Part shown: one piece after another, positions 31,939 through 38,309 of the stretch
How the letters are laid out: each line of letters opens with the position of its first letter
Position numbering within the stretch: the stretch's first letter is position 1
NCBI GenBank assembly: GCA_902594275.1
Contig: CACJLQ010000012.1
Coordinates: 1-38,309 of the forward strand
Reading direction: 5' to 3'
Source: an uncultured Litorivicinus sp.
Lineage (GTDB): Bacteria > Pseudomonadota > Gammaproteobacteria > Pseudomonadales > Litorivicinaceae
DNA length: 38,309 nucleotides
Notes under the pieces: generated by a model
What the model was told of the DNA's origin: nothing
Database searches by the model: none
What the model saw: the letters and a program-made list of their open reading frames with translations, nothing else
Position numbers and translations under genes: made by a program

Positions 31939-33442
31939 TGTTTTTGCGGCAATTCAAGTAAATCTGCAGCACTCTGCTGATAAGCGGTTGCTTTCGATCC
32001 CCGGGGGTAGGAATCTGACAGGGTCAGATCTAGACGCTGAGTCAGCAATCCTGTCGTCGGCGCTCATTGATCTTGGGCTAGAACCGGGAGATCGGGTTTC
32101 TGTTCAGATTGATAAAGGCTGGATGAATGTTGTTTTGTATCTTGCTGTTTTACGCTGTGGTGCAGTGTACCTTCCTCTAAATTCGGCCTATACGAATAGT
32201 GAAATTGAATATTTCCTGACGGACGCAGAGTCAAGGCTTCATGTGTGTGTTGCCGATCGGCTGAGTCATATTGAGTCTCTCAAAGGCTCGATACCAAGTT
32301 TACAGGTCTTGACTCTCGATGGTGAGACTGGAACGTTGGTCGATGCATTTGAAACTGCAAAGGCAGCCTGTCAGTCGTCCACCGACGTTGTCGCCAGAGC
32401 TTCCAACGATTTGGCTTCCATCATTTATACATCAGGGACCACGGGTAAACCTAAGGGTGCCATGATCACCCACAGTAACTTAGTGGCTAATGCAGGGATG
32501 TTAACTGAGGCCTGGGGCTACAGTTCTGATGATGTTTTGTTACATTCGTTACCGTTATTCCATGTGCATGGTCTGTTTGTGGCGTTGAATTTAGCACTCA
32601 TGAATGGTGGACCAGTGATCATGTTGCCGAAGTTTGATCCTGAGATGGTTTTGGAAGCGATGCCCGACGCGACAGTGATGATGGGTGTGCCGACCTATTA
32701 TACGCGTTTACTTGCTGATCCACGTTTTGATCGTGATGTAAGTGGTCATATGCGCCTTTTCATTTCGGGGTCGGCTCCTTTACTTGTTGAAACCTCGGAT
32801 GAGTTTTTCAGCCGGACAGGTCAGCGGATTCTCGAGCGCTATGGCATGACCGAGACTGGCATGAGTTGCTCAAATCCCTTGAACGGCGATCGCCGCGCAG
32901 GCTCTGTTGGTCCACCACTGCCGGGCGTCGAAGTTCGGATTATTGCAGAAGATGGAAGTCTCTTACCGCACGGCGAGATTGGTTCGCTCGAGGTTAAGGG
33001 TGACCATGTCTTTAAAGGGTATTGGAAACTTCCTGAGAAGACCGCGGCTGAATTTAAAGGTGACTGGTTCATCACTGGCGATATGGCGACGCTGTCCAAC
33101 GATGGTTATATTTCGATTGTTGGACGCGGAAAAGACCTCATCATCTCGGGTGGATTAAATATCTATCCGAAAGAGATAGAGGACGTCCTAAACGATCAAG
33201 AGGGTGTTATCGAGAGTGCCGTTGTCGGTGTTCCTCATCCAGATTTTGGAGAGGGTATTGTTGCGATTTTGGTCGGGGAATCTCAGCTTGATACAGACGC
33301 ACTTCAAGCGGTATGTCGAGAAAAGTTAGCTGGATTTAAATTACCGAGACGATGGATTCAGCTCGATGCGCTGCCACGTAACACTATGGGGAAAGTACAG
33401 AAAAATCTGTTAAGGGATGACTATCGAGACAGTTTTTCATAG
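31928..33442 (+). CDS. matB: Malonyl-CoA synthetase (MatB)
   Basis: A 504-residue acyl-CoA synthetase of the ANL superfamily that converts malonate, CoA and ATP to malonyl-CoA. The ATP-binding P-loop is IIYTSGTTGKPKGAMITH (165-182). HSLPLFHVHGLFVALN, KFDPEMVLEAMPDATVMMGVPTYYTRLL, FISGSAPLL, ILERYGMTETGMSCSNPL and GSVGPPLPGVEVRI closely follow MatB. The ITGDMATLSNDGYISIVGRGKD hinge and the C-terminal RNTMGKVQKNLLR, with the adenylation lysine, complete the enzyme. It is the last gene of the operon and ends before a strong terminator. Confidence 0.93.
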   Translation: MTHNVFAAIQVNLQHSADKRLLSIPGGRNLTGSDLDAESAILSSALIDLGLEPGDRVSVQIDKGWMNVVLYLAVLRCGAVYLPLNSAYTNSEIEYFLTDAESRLHVCVADRLSHIESLKGSIPSLQVLTLDGETGTLVDAFETAKAACQSSTDVVARASNDLASIIYTSGTTGKPKGAMITHSNLVANAGMLTEAWGYSSDDVLLHSLPLFHVHGLFVALNLALMNGGPVIMLPKFDPEMVLEAMPDATVMMGVPTYYTRLLADPRFDRDVSGHMRLFISGSAPLLVETSDEFFSRTGQRILERYGMTETGMSCSNPLNGDRRAGSVGPPLPGVEVRIIAEDGSLLPHGEIGSLEVKGDHVFKGYWKLPEKTAAEFKGDWFITGDMATLSNDGYISIVGRGKDLIISGGLNIYPKEIEDVLNDQEGVIESAVVGVPHPDFGEGIVAILVGESQLDTDALQAVCREKLAGFKLPRRWIQLDALPRNTMGKVQKNLLRDDYRDSFS

Positions 33443-33450
33443 CGAGTGTT

Positions 33451-33476
33451 GAGCCGGCAAAAGCCGGCTCTTTTTT
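33451..33476 (+). terminator. Rho-independent terminator of the malonate operon
   Basis: GAGCCGGC (33451-33458), loop AAAA, and GCCGGCTC (33463-33470) form a perfect 8-bp GC-rich stem followed by six T. It begins 8 bases after the matB stop and closes the dctP-matB transcript. Confidence 0.95.
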
Positions 33477-33913
33477 ATGGTCTGAGGTAGACAAAACCCT
33501 CTTGTTGAAGCTTCCCAATCTCAGCAACTCCGGAGGGTACAATGTCGGGTCGTTCTGCAAAATCCAGGTCGTCGAGCGCAATTTTTCGGCCCTTCAATGT
33601 ATTTGTACAGATGTTGAATATGACTCCTTGGCTCCTCAGCGAATCGATCCGATTGGCCGCATCGGTGCTCTCTTAGGAGACGTTTCTCAGTAATTCAACT
33701 CCATTTCCGTGGAGTACGAATCGGATTTGTACTTTCCTTCCCCAAGCGCATTGATATGGTTCTGGGCATTGCGCATCGCTCCAATGGATCGTTTGACGTC
33801 AAAATAATTGACGTGATAAACCACTTTTTGTCTGGCATAAGGAGCGTTTGCAGAAACCCAGCCAGACACGAGTAAGGATAGTGTCGCGATGGATGTTAGG
33901 AGGGTTTTTTCAT
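33475..33913 (-). pseudogene. DsrE-family periplasmic protein, decayed
   Basis: The pieces rebuild a DsrE-family protein of about 145 residues with a signal peptide. A strong AGGAGGT ribosome site precedes ATG 33913, but the A6 run directly after it shifts the frame. The signal peptide TLLTSIATLSLLVSGWVSANA and the domain start QKVVYHVNYFDVKRSIGAMR, NAQNHINALGEGKYK then read in one frame. A second shift near 33733 leads into IRFVLHGNGVELLRNVS, followed by an in-frame TAA (about 33682) and an intact end: ESTDAANRIDSLRSQGVIFN, ICTNTLKGRKI, PDIVPSGVAEIGKLQQEGF, VYLRP. Family homologs are small sulfur-related proteins. Three lesions make a functional product unlikely. The stop codon lies inside the T-tract of the matB terminator. 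Confidence 0.75.
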
Positions 33914-33982
33914 GCCCTTACCTCCTCTCGTTGTTGATTCGAGAAGTCATTGAACCTGCGATTTCGCTCAGCTTCAACTTTC

Positions 33983-34025
33983 GATTTCTACCTAGCAAAT
34001 AAACAATTTGCATAAGGTAGAAATC
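33983..34025 (-). other. Long hairpin downstream of rpoD
   Basis: GATTTCTACCT (33983-33993) and AGGTAGAAATC (34015-34025) are a perfect 11-bp inverted repeat. Inside it GCAAAT pairs with ATTTGC around AAACA, giving a two-part stem of 43 nt. It starts 18 bases past the rpoD stop on the transcript but has no T-run afterwards in that direction, so it is not a textbook terminator. It may stabilise the 3' end of the dnaG-rpoD message or act with Rho. Confidence 0.65.
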
Positions 34026-34043
34026 CTTCGGGCTGTCGGTTGT

Positions 34044-35921
34044 TTACTCGTCCAAAAACGATCGCAGGTGATCTGAGCGACTTGGATGTCTGAGTTTACG
34101 AAGTGCTTTTGCTTCAATCTGACGAATCCGCTCACGCGTGACGTCGAACTGTTTACCGACTTCTTCCAATGTATGGTCGGTATTCATATCGATCCCGAAA
34201 CGCATGCGAAGGACTTTCGCCTCTCGTGCCGTGAGACTTGCAAGAACTTGTCGGGTTGATTCGGTTAACCCTTCGACAGTGGCAGAATCAACCGGTGATG
34301 AGATTGTTGTATCCTCAATGAAATCGCCGAGTGAGCTGTCTTCATCGTCACCGATGGGTGTCTCCATCGAAATTGGTTCTTTTGCGATTTTTAATACCTT
34401 CCGAACTTTATCTTCAGGCATTTCCATCCGCTCACCCAACTCTTCCGGAGTGGGTTCCCGGCCCATCTCTTGGAGCATTTGACGACTGATACGATTGAGT
34501 TTATTGATTGTCTCGATCATGTGGACCGGAATACGAATGGTACGAGCTTGGTCAGCGATCGAGCGAGTAATCGCTTGGCGTATCCACCAAGTGGCGTAGG
34601 TTGAAAACTTGTATCCGCGTCGATACTCGAATTTATCAACTGCTTTCATCAAGCCAATGTTGCCTTCTTGGATCAGATCCAAAAATTGGAGGCCGCGATT
34701 GGTATATTTCTTAGCAATTGAAATCACGAGACGTAGGTTCGCTTCAACCATATCTTTCTTGGCACGACGCGCCTTCGCTTCGCCCATTGATAAACGACGA
34801 TTGACTTCGCGTAATTCTGGAATGGTGACACCCACCCCTTCCGCGATAGACTGCAGCCGAGCTTGGCAACGTTGCACGTCCGAAATTACTGCTTCGAGTT
34901 TTTCAGATTTCTTTTTCTTGGCAACGCCTGGGATCCATTCAAAATTGGTCTCGTTACCGTGCCATTCTTTAATAAAGACTTTCCGGTCGAGCTTCCCTTG
35001 CTTGGTGCATAGCCGTAGGATTTCCCGCTCTTGATTTCGGATTGAGTCGAGCACAGTCCGAAATTCGATGCAGAGTTCATCAAACAGTCGAGGCGTAAGC
35101 TTCAACGATGAGAAAACATCTCCAATTGCATTGAGCGCATCTTTGGATTCTTTAGAATCCCGCCCTTTTTTTGCAATCACTTTTTCGGCTTTTGCGAGGT
35201 TTGCCCGGAGTGCTTCAAAGCGCGCCCTGACTTCTTCAGGGTCGGGGCCCGTATCTCCCTCTTCCTCATCACTATCGTCTGAGTCATCGTCATCATCGTC
35301 TGAATCTGAGTCGTCGAAGTTTTGATCACTCACTTCTTCGGTTGAAGCGGCTTCAACAGGCTCGTCATCTGCCGGATCTGGATCCAAGAAACCGGCGAGT
35401 AGATCAGACATACGTCCCTCTTCTGACTGAATTCGATCGTAGATTGCAAGCACTGATTCAACAATGCCAGGGTAGTAGGCCATGGCTTGCATGACTTCAC
35501 GGATACCTTCTTCAATCCGTTTGGCAATTACGATCTCACCTTCGCGTGTGAGGAGCTCAACCGTACCCATTTCACGCATGTACATACGGACTGGATCCGT
35601 TGTACGACCTACATCATTTTCCACAGAAGCAAGCGCAGCCGCTGCCTCTTCAGCAGCTGAATCGTCAGTTGCTGCAGAATTTTCACCGAGGAGTAGCTGA
35701 TCGTCGTCAGGCGCTTCTTCACCAACCGCGATCCCCATATCTCCGATCATACGAATGATGTCTTCAACCTGATCAGGATCTGCAATTTCCTCGGGGAGGT
35801 GATCATTTACCTCGGCGTAGGTGAGGTATCCTTGTTCCTTACCCTTCGCAATCAACTCTTTAAGACGCGATTGACGTTGCTCGGTTTGCGTAAGTTCCTG
35901 ATCTAACGGTTTTTCTGCCAT
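34044..35921 (-). CDS. rpoD: Primary sigma factor RpoD (sigma-70)
   Basis: A 625-residue housekeeping sigma factor. Region 1.1 (EQTQ-type [20 protein letters not shown]) is at the N-terminus; region 1.2 includes [22 protein letters not shown] non-conserved insert carries a very acidic run (about 205-235, mostly Asp/Glu/Ser). Regions 2.1-2.4 begin near 390 ([60 protein letters not shown]), then region 3 and region 4.2 with the helix-turn-helix [20 protein letters not shown]. It ends LRSFLDE, as in gammaproteobacteria. The order yqeY-dnaG-rpoD is the macromolecular synthesis operon. Confidence 0.98.
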   Translation of the reverse strand: MAEKPLDQELTQTEQRQSRLKELIAKGKEQGYLTYAEVNDHLPEEIADPDQVEDIIRMIGDMGIAVGEEAPDDDQLLLGENSAATDDSAAEEAAAALASVENDVGRTTDPVRMYMREMGTVELLTREGEIVIAKRIEEGIREVMQAMAYYPGIVESVLAIYDRIQSEEGRMSDLLAGFLDPDPADDEPVEAASTEEVSDQNFDDSDSDDDDDDSDDSDEEEGDTGPDPEEVRARFEALRANLAKAEKVIAKKGRDSKESKDALNAIGDVFSSLKLTPRLFDELCIEFRTVLDSIRNQEREILRLCTKQGKLDRKVFIKEWHGNETNFEWIPGVAKKKKSEKLEAVISDVQRCQARLQSIAEGVGVTIPELREVNRRLSMGEAKARRAKKDMVEANLRLVISIAKKYTNRGLQFLDLIQEGNIGLMKAVDKFEYRRGYKFSTYATWWIRQAITRSIADQARTIRIPVHMIETINKLNRISRQMLQEMGREPTPEELGERMEMPEDKVRKVLKIAKEPISMETPIGDDEDSSLGDFIEDTTISSPVDSATVEGLTESTRQVLASLTAREAKVLRMRFGIDMNTDHTLEEVGKQFDVTRERIRQIEAKALRKLRHPSRSDHLRSFLDE

Positions 35922-35988
35922 GAACTGACCTAAGAAATATGTTGGTAAAATGGCCGCACAATATACACGGATTCAACAGTAATTTTCA

Positions 35989-37881
35989 TTACTTTTTATG
36001 CGCTGTAAGTGCCTGATGCAAGTCTTCAGCGGAAATTTTCCCACGCTTCGCGTCTTCAGCCAAAAGCTTCATCGACTCTGTCACCAACTGTTTCTTGAGT
36101 TGATCCAGGCCATCATTGAATTCTGCTTTATAAGCGCTTTCACTGAAGAGTGCTTCTTGATTCAGCAATTTCGACAGTAATCGACCGAGTTCTGTTCCGC
36201 TGAAGTGCCCCATTAACCTTGCGGTTGTCGGTTTATTGCTTCGGATGATCCAATCGAAAACTTGAGTCAGCGGATGAATATTCACCAGGCGACTGCGTTC
36301 AGGGATGGGTATCGGCTCAGTCAAGAGCAACGGATTTTGTAACACGAGCCACAGTAATCGATTTGCAAGTGGTTCTGGTTTATCAGGATCTGGAAATTGG
36401 ATTTTCGGCAGCACTTCAATTGGAGTGTCCATCTCCATTGGCGGTTCAAGGTGATCTGCAAAATCTTCGTGTTGTTCGTCTTCGTTGTGTCTCGACGATT
36501 CAAAGCTCATCATCTCGGCATCGATCTTCGTCGTCGTTTCCGAGGTCGGCATTTCGCCCGGTTGTGCGTCTACACAAAACGCTTCGATCTGAAGATCTTG
36601 CAATCGTATATCGAGATCTATCCGACGAGTCCCAGAAAGTTCACTTAACGAATCGAGCATCAGTGAGCGATAGATACTGGTTGGAATCTTTGCAATTTTT
36701 GGTAAAACGAGTGCGGTGAGTCGAGCGCGTCCATCGATTTTTGTCATATCGACTTCAGCGGCGAGTAAGCCGATTAGCGCCTCGGATGCAGGAAGTGCTT
36801 CATTTAATCGACTTAGAAAGGCATCGGTTCCCTCGTGACGTACCAATGAATCAGGATCATGACCGTCGGGTAAAAATAGAAATCGAATACTGAATTCATC
36901 ACTTAAAAAGGGAAGCATGGTATCCAACGCACGTTTCGCCGCGGTGCGGCCCGCTTGATCTCCATCAAAGCAGACTATGACTTGTGCCGTTTGCCGACTG
37001 AGTCGATCGAGATGTTGGCCTGTCAACGCAGTTCCGAGTGTTGCGACGGCGAAGTCGATCCCGAATTGTGCCAGAGCAACCACGTCCATGTAGCCTTCAA
37101 CAATCAATACACGGTCTAGCGACCGGCAGGCCTGACGCGCCTCGTAGAGACCGTACAGCATTTCGCTTTTATGAAATAGTTTTGTCTCAGGGCTATTCAG
37201 ATATTTGGGCTTACTCTCGTCAAGAACACGACCCCCGAATGCGACGGTCCGCCCCCGGATGTCCCGAATTGGGAACATCACCCGCTCTCGAAACCGATCG
37301 TATTCTCGCCCCTGCGAATTCACAACGATAAGACCCGCGTCAAGTAGATACTTTTTTGCTTGCGCTTCAGTACTTAGTTGATCTAACAAAAAACGCCACC
37401 CATCTGGGGCGTATCCGAGACCGAATCGGTGGGCAATGAGTCCTGTCAGGCCACGACCTTTCAAATAATTGATTGCGCGCTCTCGATTCGGATTGGACTT
37501 CAAGGCCTTTCTGAATGCTTGATCCGCTTGTTCTATGATCGCGTAGAGCGCTTTACGCTGTCCGGATTCGGGGTCGGCCGCTGCTGTTGGAACTTCGAGG
37601 CCTGCCAGTGACGCTAAGTTTTCAATCGCGCTGATAAAATCGACCTTGTCATATTCCATCACAAAACTAATCAGTCCGCCTGAAGCGCCGCAGCCGAAGC
37701 AGTGATACACCTGTTTATCGGGGCTCACTGACAACGAAGGAGACGAGTCATCATGGAAGGGACAGCGGCCGTGATATTCACGGCCTGACTTTTTCAGCGT
37801 CACACGAGTGCTGATCACATCGACGATGTTGACGCGATCGTTCAGCGTTTCGATAAATGAATCAGGGATTCGTCCAGCCAC
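35989..37881 (-). CDS. dnaG: DNA primase DnaG
   Basis: A 630-residue replicative primase that makes RNA primers at the fork with DnaB. The zinc-binding domain has HGRCPFHDDSSPSLSVS and YHCFGCGASGG (about 40-65). The RNA-polymerase core has YLKGRGLTGLIAHRFGLGYA, FPIRDIRGRTVAFGGRVL, and the TOPRIM residues VLIVEGYMDVVALAQFG and VIVCFDGDQAGR. The C-terminal helicase-binding domain follows a variable linker. Length is slightly above E. coli (581). It starts at GTG 37881 and ends 67 bases before rpoD, a gap that may hold an internal rpoD promoter. Confidence 0.97.
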   Translation of the reverse strand: MAGRIPDSFIETLNDRVNIVDVISTRVTLKKSGREYHGRCPFHDDSSPSLSVSPDKQVYHCFGCGASGGLISFVMEYDKVDFISAIENLASLAGLEVPTAAADPESGQRKALYAIIEQADQAFRKALKSNPNRERAINYLKGRGLTGLIAHRFGLGYAPDGWRFLLDQLSTEAQAKKYLLDAGLIVVNSQGREYDRFRERVMFPIRDIRGRTVAFGGRVLDESKPKYLNSPETKLFHKSEMLYGLYEARQACRSLDRVLIVEGYMDVVALAQFGIDFAVATLGTALTGQHLDRLSRQTAQVIVCFDGDQAGRTAAKRALDTMLPFLSDEFSIRFLFLPDGHDPDSLVRHEGTDAFLSRLNEALPASEALIGLLAAEVDMTKIDGRARLTALVLPKIAKIPTSIYRSLMLDSLSELSGTRRIDLDIRLQDLQIEAFCVDAQPGEMPTSETTTKIDAEMMSFESSRHNEDEQHEDFADHLEPPMEMDTPIEVLPKIQFPDPDKPEPLANRLLWLVLQNPLLLTEPIPIPERSRLVNIHPLTQVFDWIIRSNKPTTARLMGHFSGTELGRLLSKLLNQEALFSESAYKAEFNDGLDQLKKQLVTESMKLLAEDAKRGKISAEDLHQALTAHKK

Positions 37882-37939
37882 TTGACACCCGACAGTTGCG
37901 ATCAGTGTTGAGAGTGTATCCGAATTTCAGAGATCGGAT

Positions 37940-38309
37940 TTAGCTGAGGCGCTCTTTGACCAGCTGACTGACTACCTGCATGTCAGCGCGCCCCTGAACT
38001 TTGGATTTTAATTGCCCCATCACCTGCCCCATGCCTTGGGGATCAGATGCACCAGTTGTGGCAATTGTCTCATCGATCAGCGATATGATTTCACTCTCAG
38101 AGAGCTGTGCGGGGAGGAATTCTTTAAGAACTTCAACTTCCGCCAATTCACCGTCGGCAAGATCCTGGCGCCCACCATCAACGAATTGGTTGGCTGCATC
38201 ACGACGTTGTTTTGACATTTTATCGATGATGGCCAGACAACGCGCGTCGTCTGCATCAATCCGTTCATCCACTTCAACGCGTTTGATCTCAGCGAGTGCC
38301 ATCCGAATG
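37940..38309 (-). CDS. yqeY: YqeY/GatB-YqeY domain protein, N-terminus cut by window edge
   Basis: Reading in from the right edge, the frame gives I-R-MALAEIKRVEVDERIDADDAR, then IDKMSKQRRDAANQFVDGGRQDLADGE, EVLKEFLPAQLSESEI, and MGQVMGQLKSKVQGRADMQVVSQLVKERL to the stop. This is the GatB/YqeY fold related to the tail domain of GatB. Full-length YqeY is about 148 residues with M-x-x-x-x-x-x-T-I-R before the visible part, so about 25 residues and the start lie outside the window. The internal ATG at 38302 is unlikely to be the start. It is commonly found between rpsU and dnaG in gammaproteobacteria. Confidence 0.93.
   Translation of the reverse strand, partial: IRMALAEIKRVEVDERIDADDARCLAIIDKMSKQRRDAANQFVDGGRQDLADGELAEVEVLKEFLPAQLSESEIISLIDETIATTGASDPQGMGQVMGQLKSKVQGRADMQVVSQLVKERLS

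Noticed and set aside
33502..33693. Short rightward open frame between matB and rpoD
   Set aside because: It is antisense to the DsrE-family remnant, whose protein motifs on the other strand are clear.
35936..36000. Small hairpin (AGTAAT-GAAA-ATTACT) between dnaG and rpoD
   Set aside because: Only six AT-rich pairs; too weak to call a terminator or regulatory element without further support.

Overview
The window looks like chromosome from a gammaproteobacterium, probably marine. The right end carries a yqeY-dnaG-rpoD macromolecular synthesis block with a gamma-type sigma-70 ending (LRSFLDE). The rest is dense in TRAP and tripartite tricarboxylate (TTT) transporters, FCD-type GntR regulators and TauD/TauE proteins, as is common in marine heterotrophs. 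No insertion sequence, integrase, phage gene or CRISPR array was seen.

Region 1 (1-4,690) is low in coding density and decaying. It holds a likely AzlD tail, a GYD-domain protein, an ABM-like small protein with a good terminator, a MAPEG protein, an unknown protein, a small gene broken by a stop, a beta-lactamase-fold serine hydrolase broken by several frameshifts, and a 50-residue membrane peptide. It is bracketed by an intact tRNA-Ile2(CAU) at 4608-4684 and a degenerate copy of the same tRNA at 321-391, in the same orientation. This suggests an old tRNA-associated insertion or duplication.

Region 2 (4,733-26,934) is a carboxylate-catabolism island in several coupled operons. The first is a long leftward operon tctC-tctB-tctA-SDR-MmgE/PrpD-CoA transferase-crotonase, with a convergent GntR gene at its end. 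Divergent from it are a PrpB-like lyase and an ornithine cyclodeaminase-family gene. Next comes leftward leuC-leuD-enolase superfamily-TauD dioxygenase, divergent from TauE-alpha/beta hydrolase. Then a multi-rhodanese protein and a nitroreductase lie divergent from a D-tartrate dehydratase, followed by a frameshifted haloacid dehalogenase coupled to a second GntR. The PrpD, LeuCD and PrpB-like genes resemble a methylcitrate-cycle dehydrate/rehydrate/cleave logic without a citrate synthase and with an uptake system, so the substrate is probably imported.

Region 3 (26,940-33,480) is a malonate operon. It encodes TRAP transporter DctPQM, a maleate isomerase-like enzyme, malonyl-CoA decarboxylase and malonyl-CoA synthetase, and ends at a strong terminator. 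The divergent GntR is the likely MatR-type regulator.

A short dyad, TTGT-NN-ACAA, recurs in front of most catabolic promoters. Perfect copies lie at 6176, 14202, 20089 and 24332, and near copies at 14127, 19992 and 26961. This is the best sequence evidence that the separate operons form one FCD-GntR regulon.

Region 4 (33,475-38,309) contains a decayed DsrE-family gene, a long hairpin behind rpoD, then rpoD, dnaG and a yqeY cut by the window edge. The most interesting enzymology is in region 2: a crotonase lacking both hydratase glutamates but keeping a decarboxylase-like tyrosine, an SDR lacking the catalytic Ser and Tyr, and the LeuCD-enolase-TauD operon, whose combined chemistry I do not recognise.
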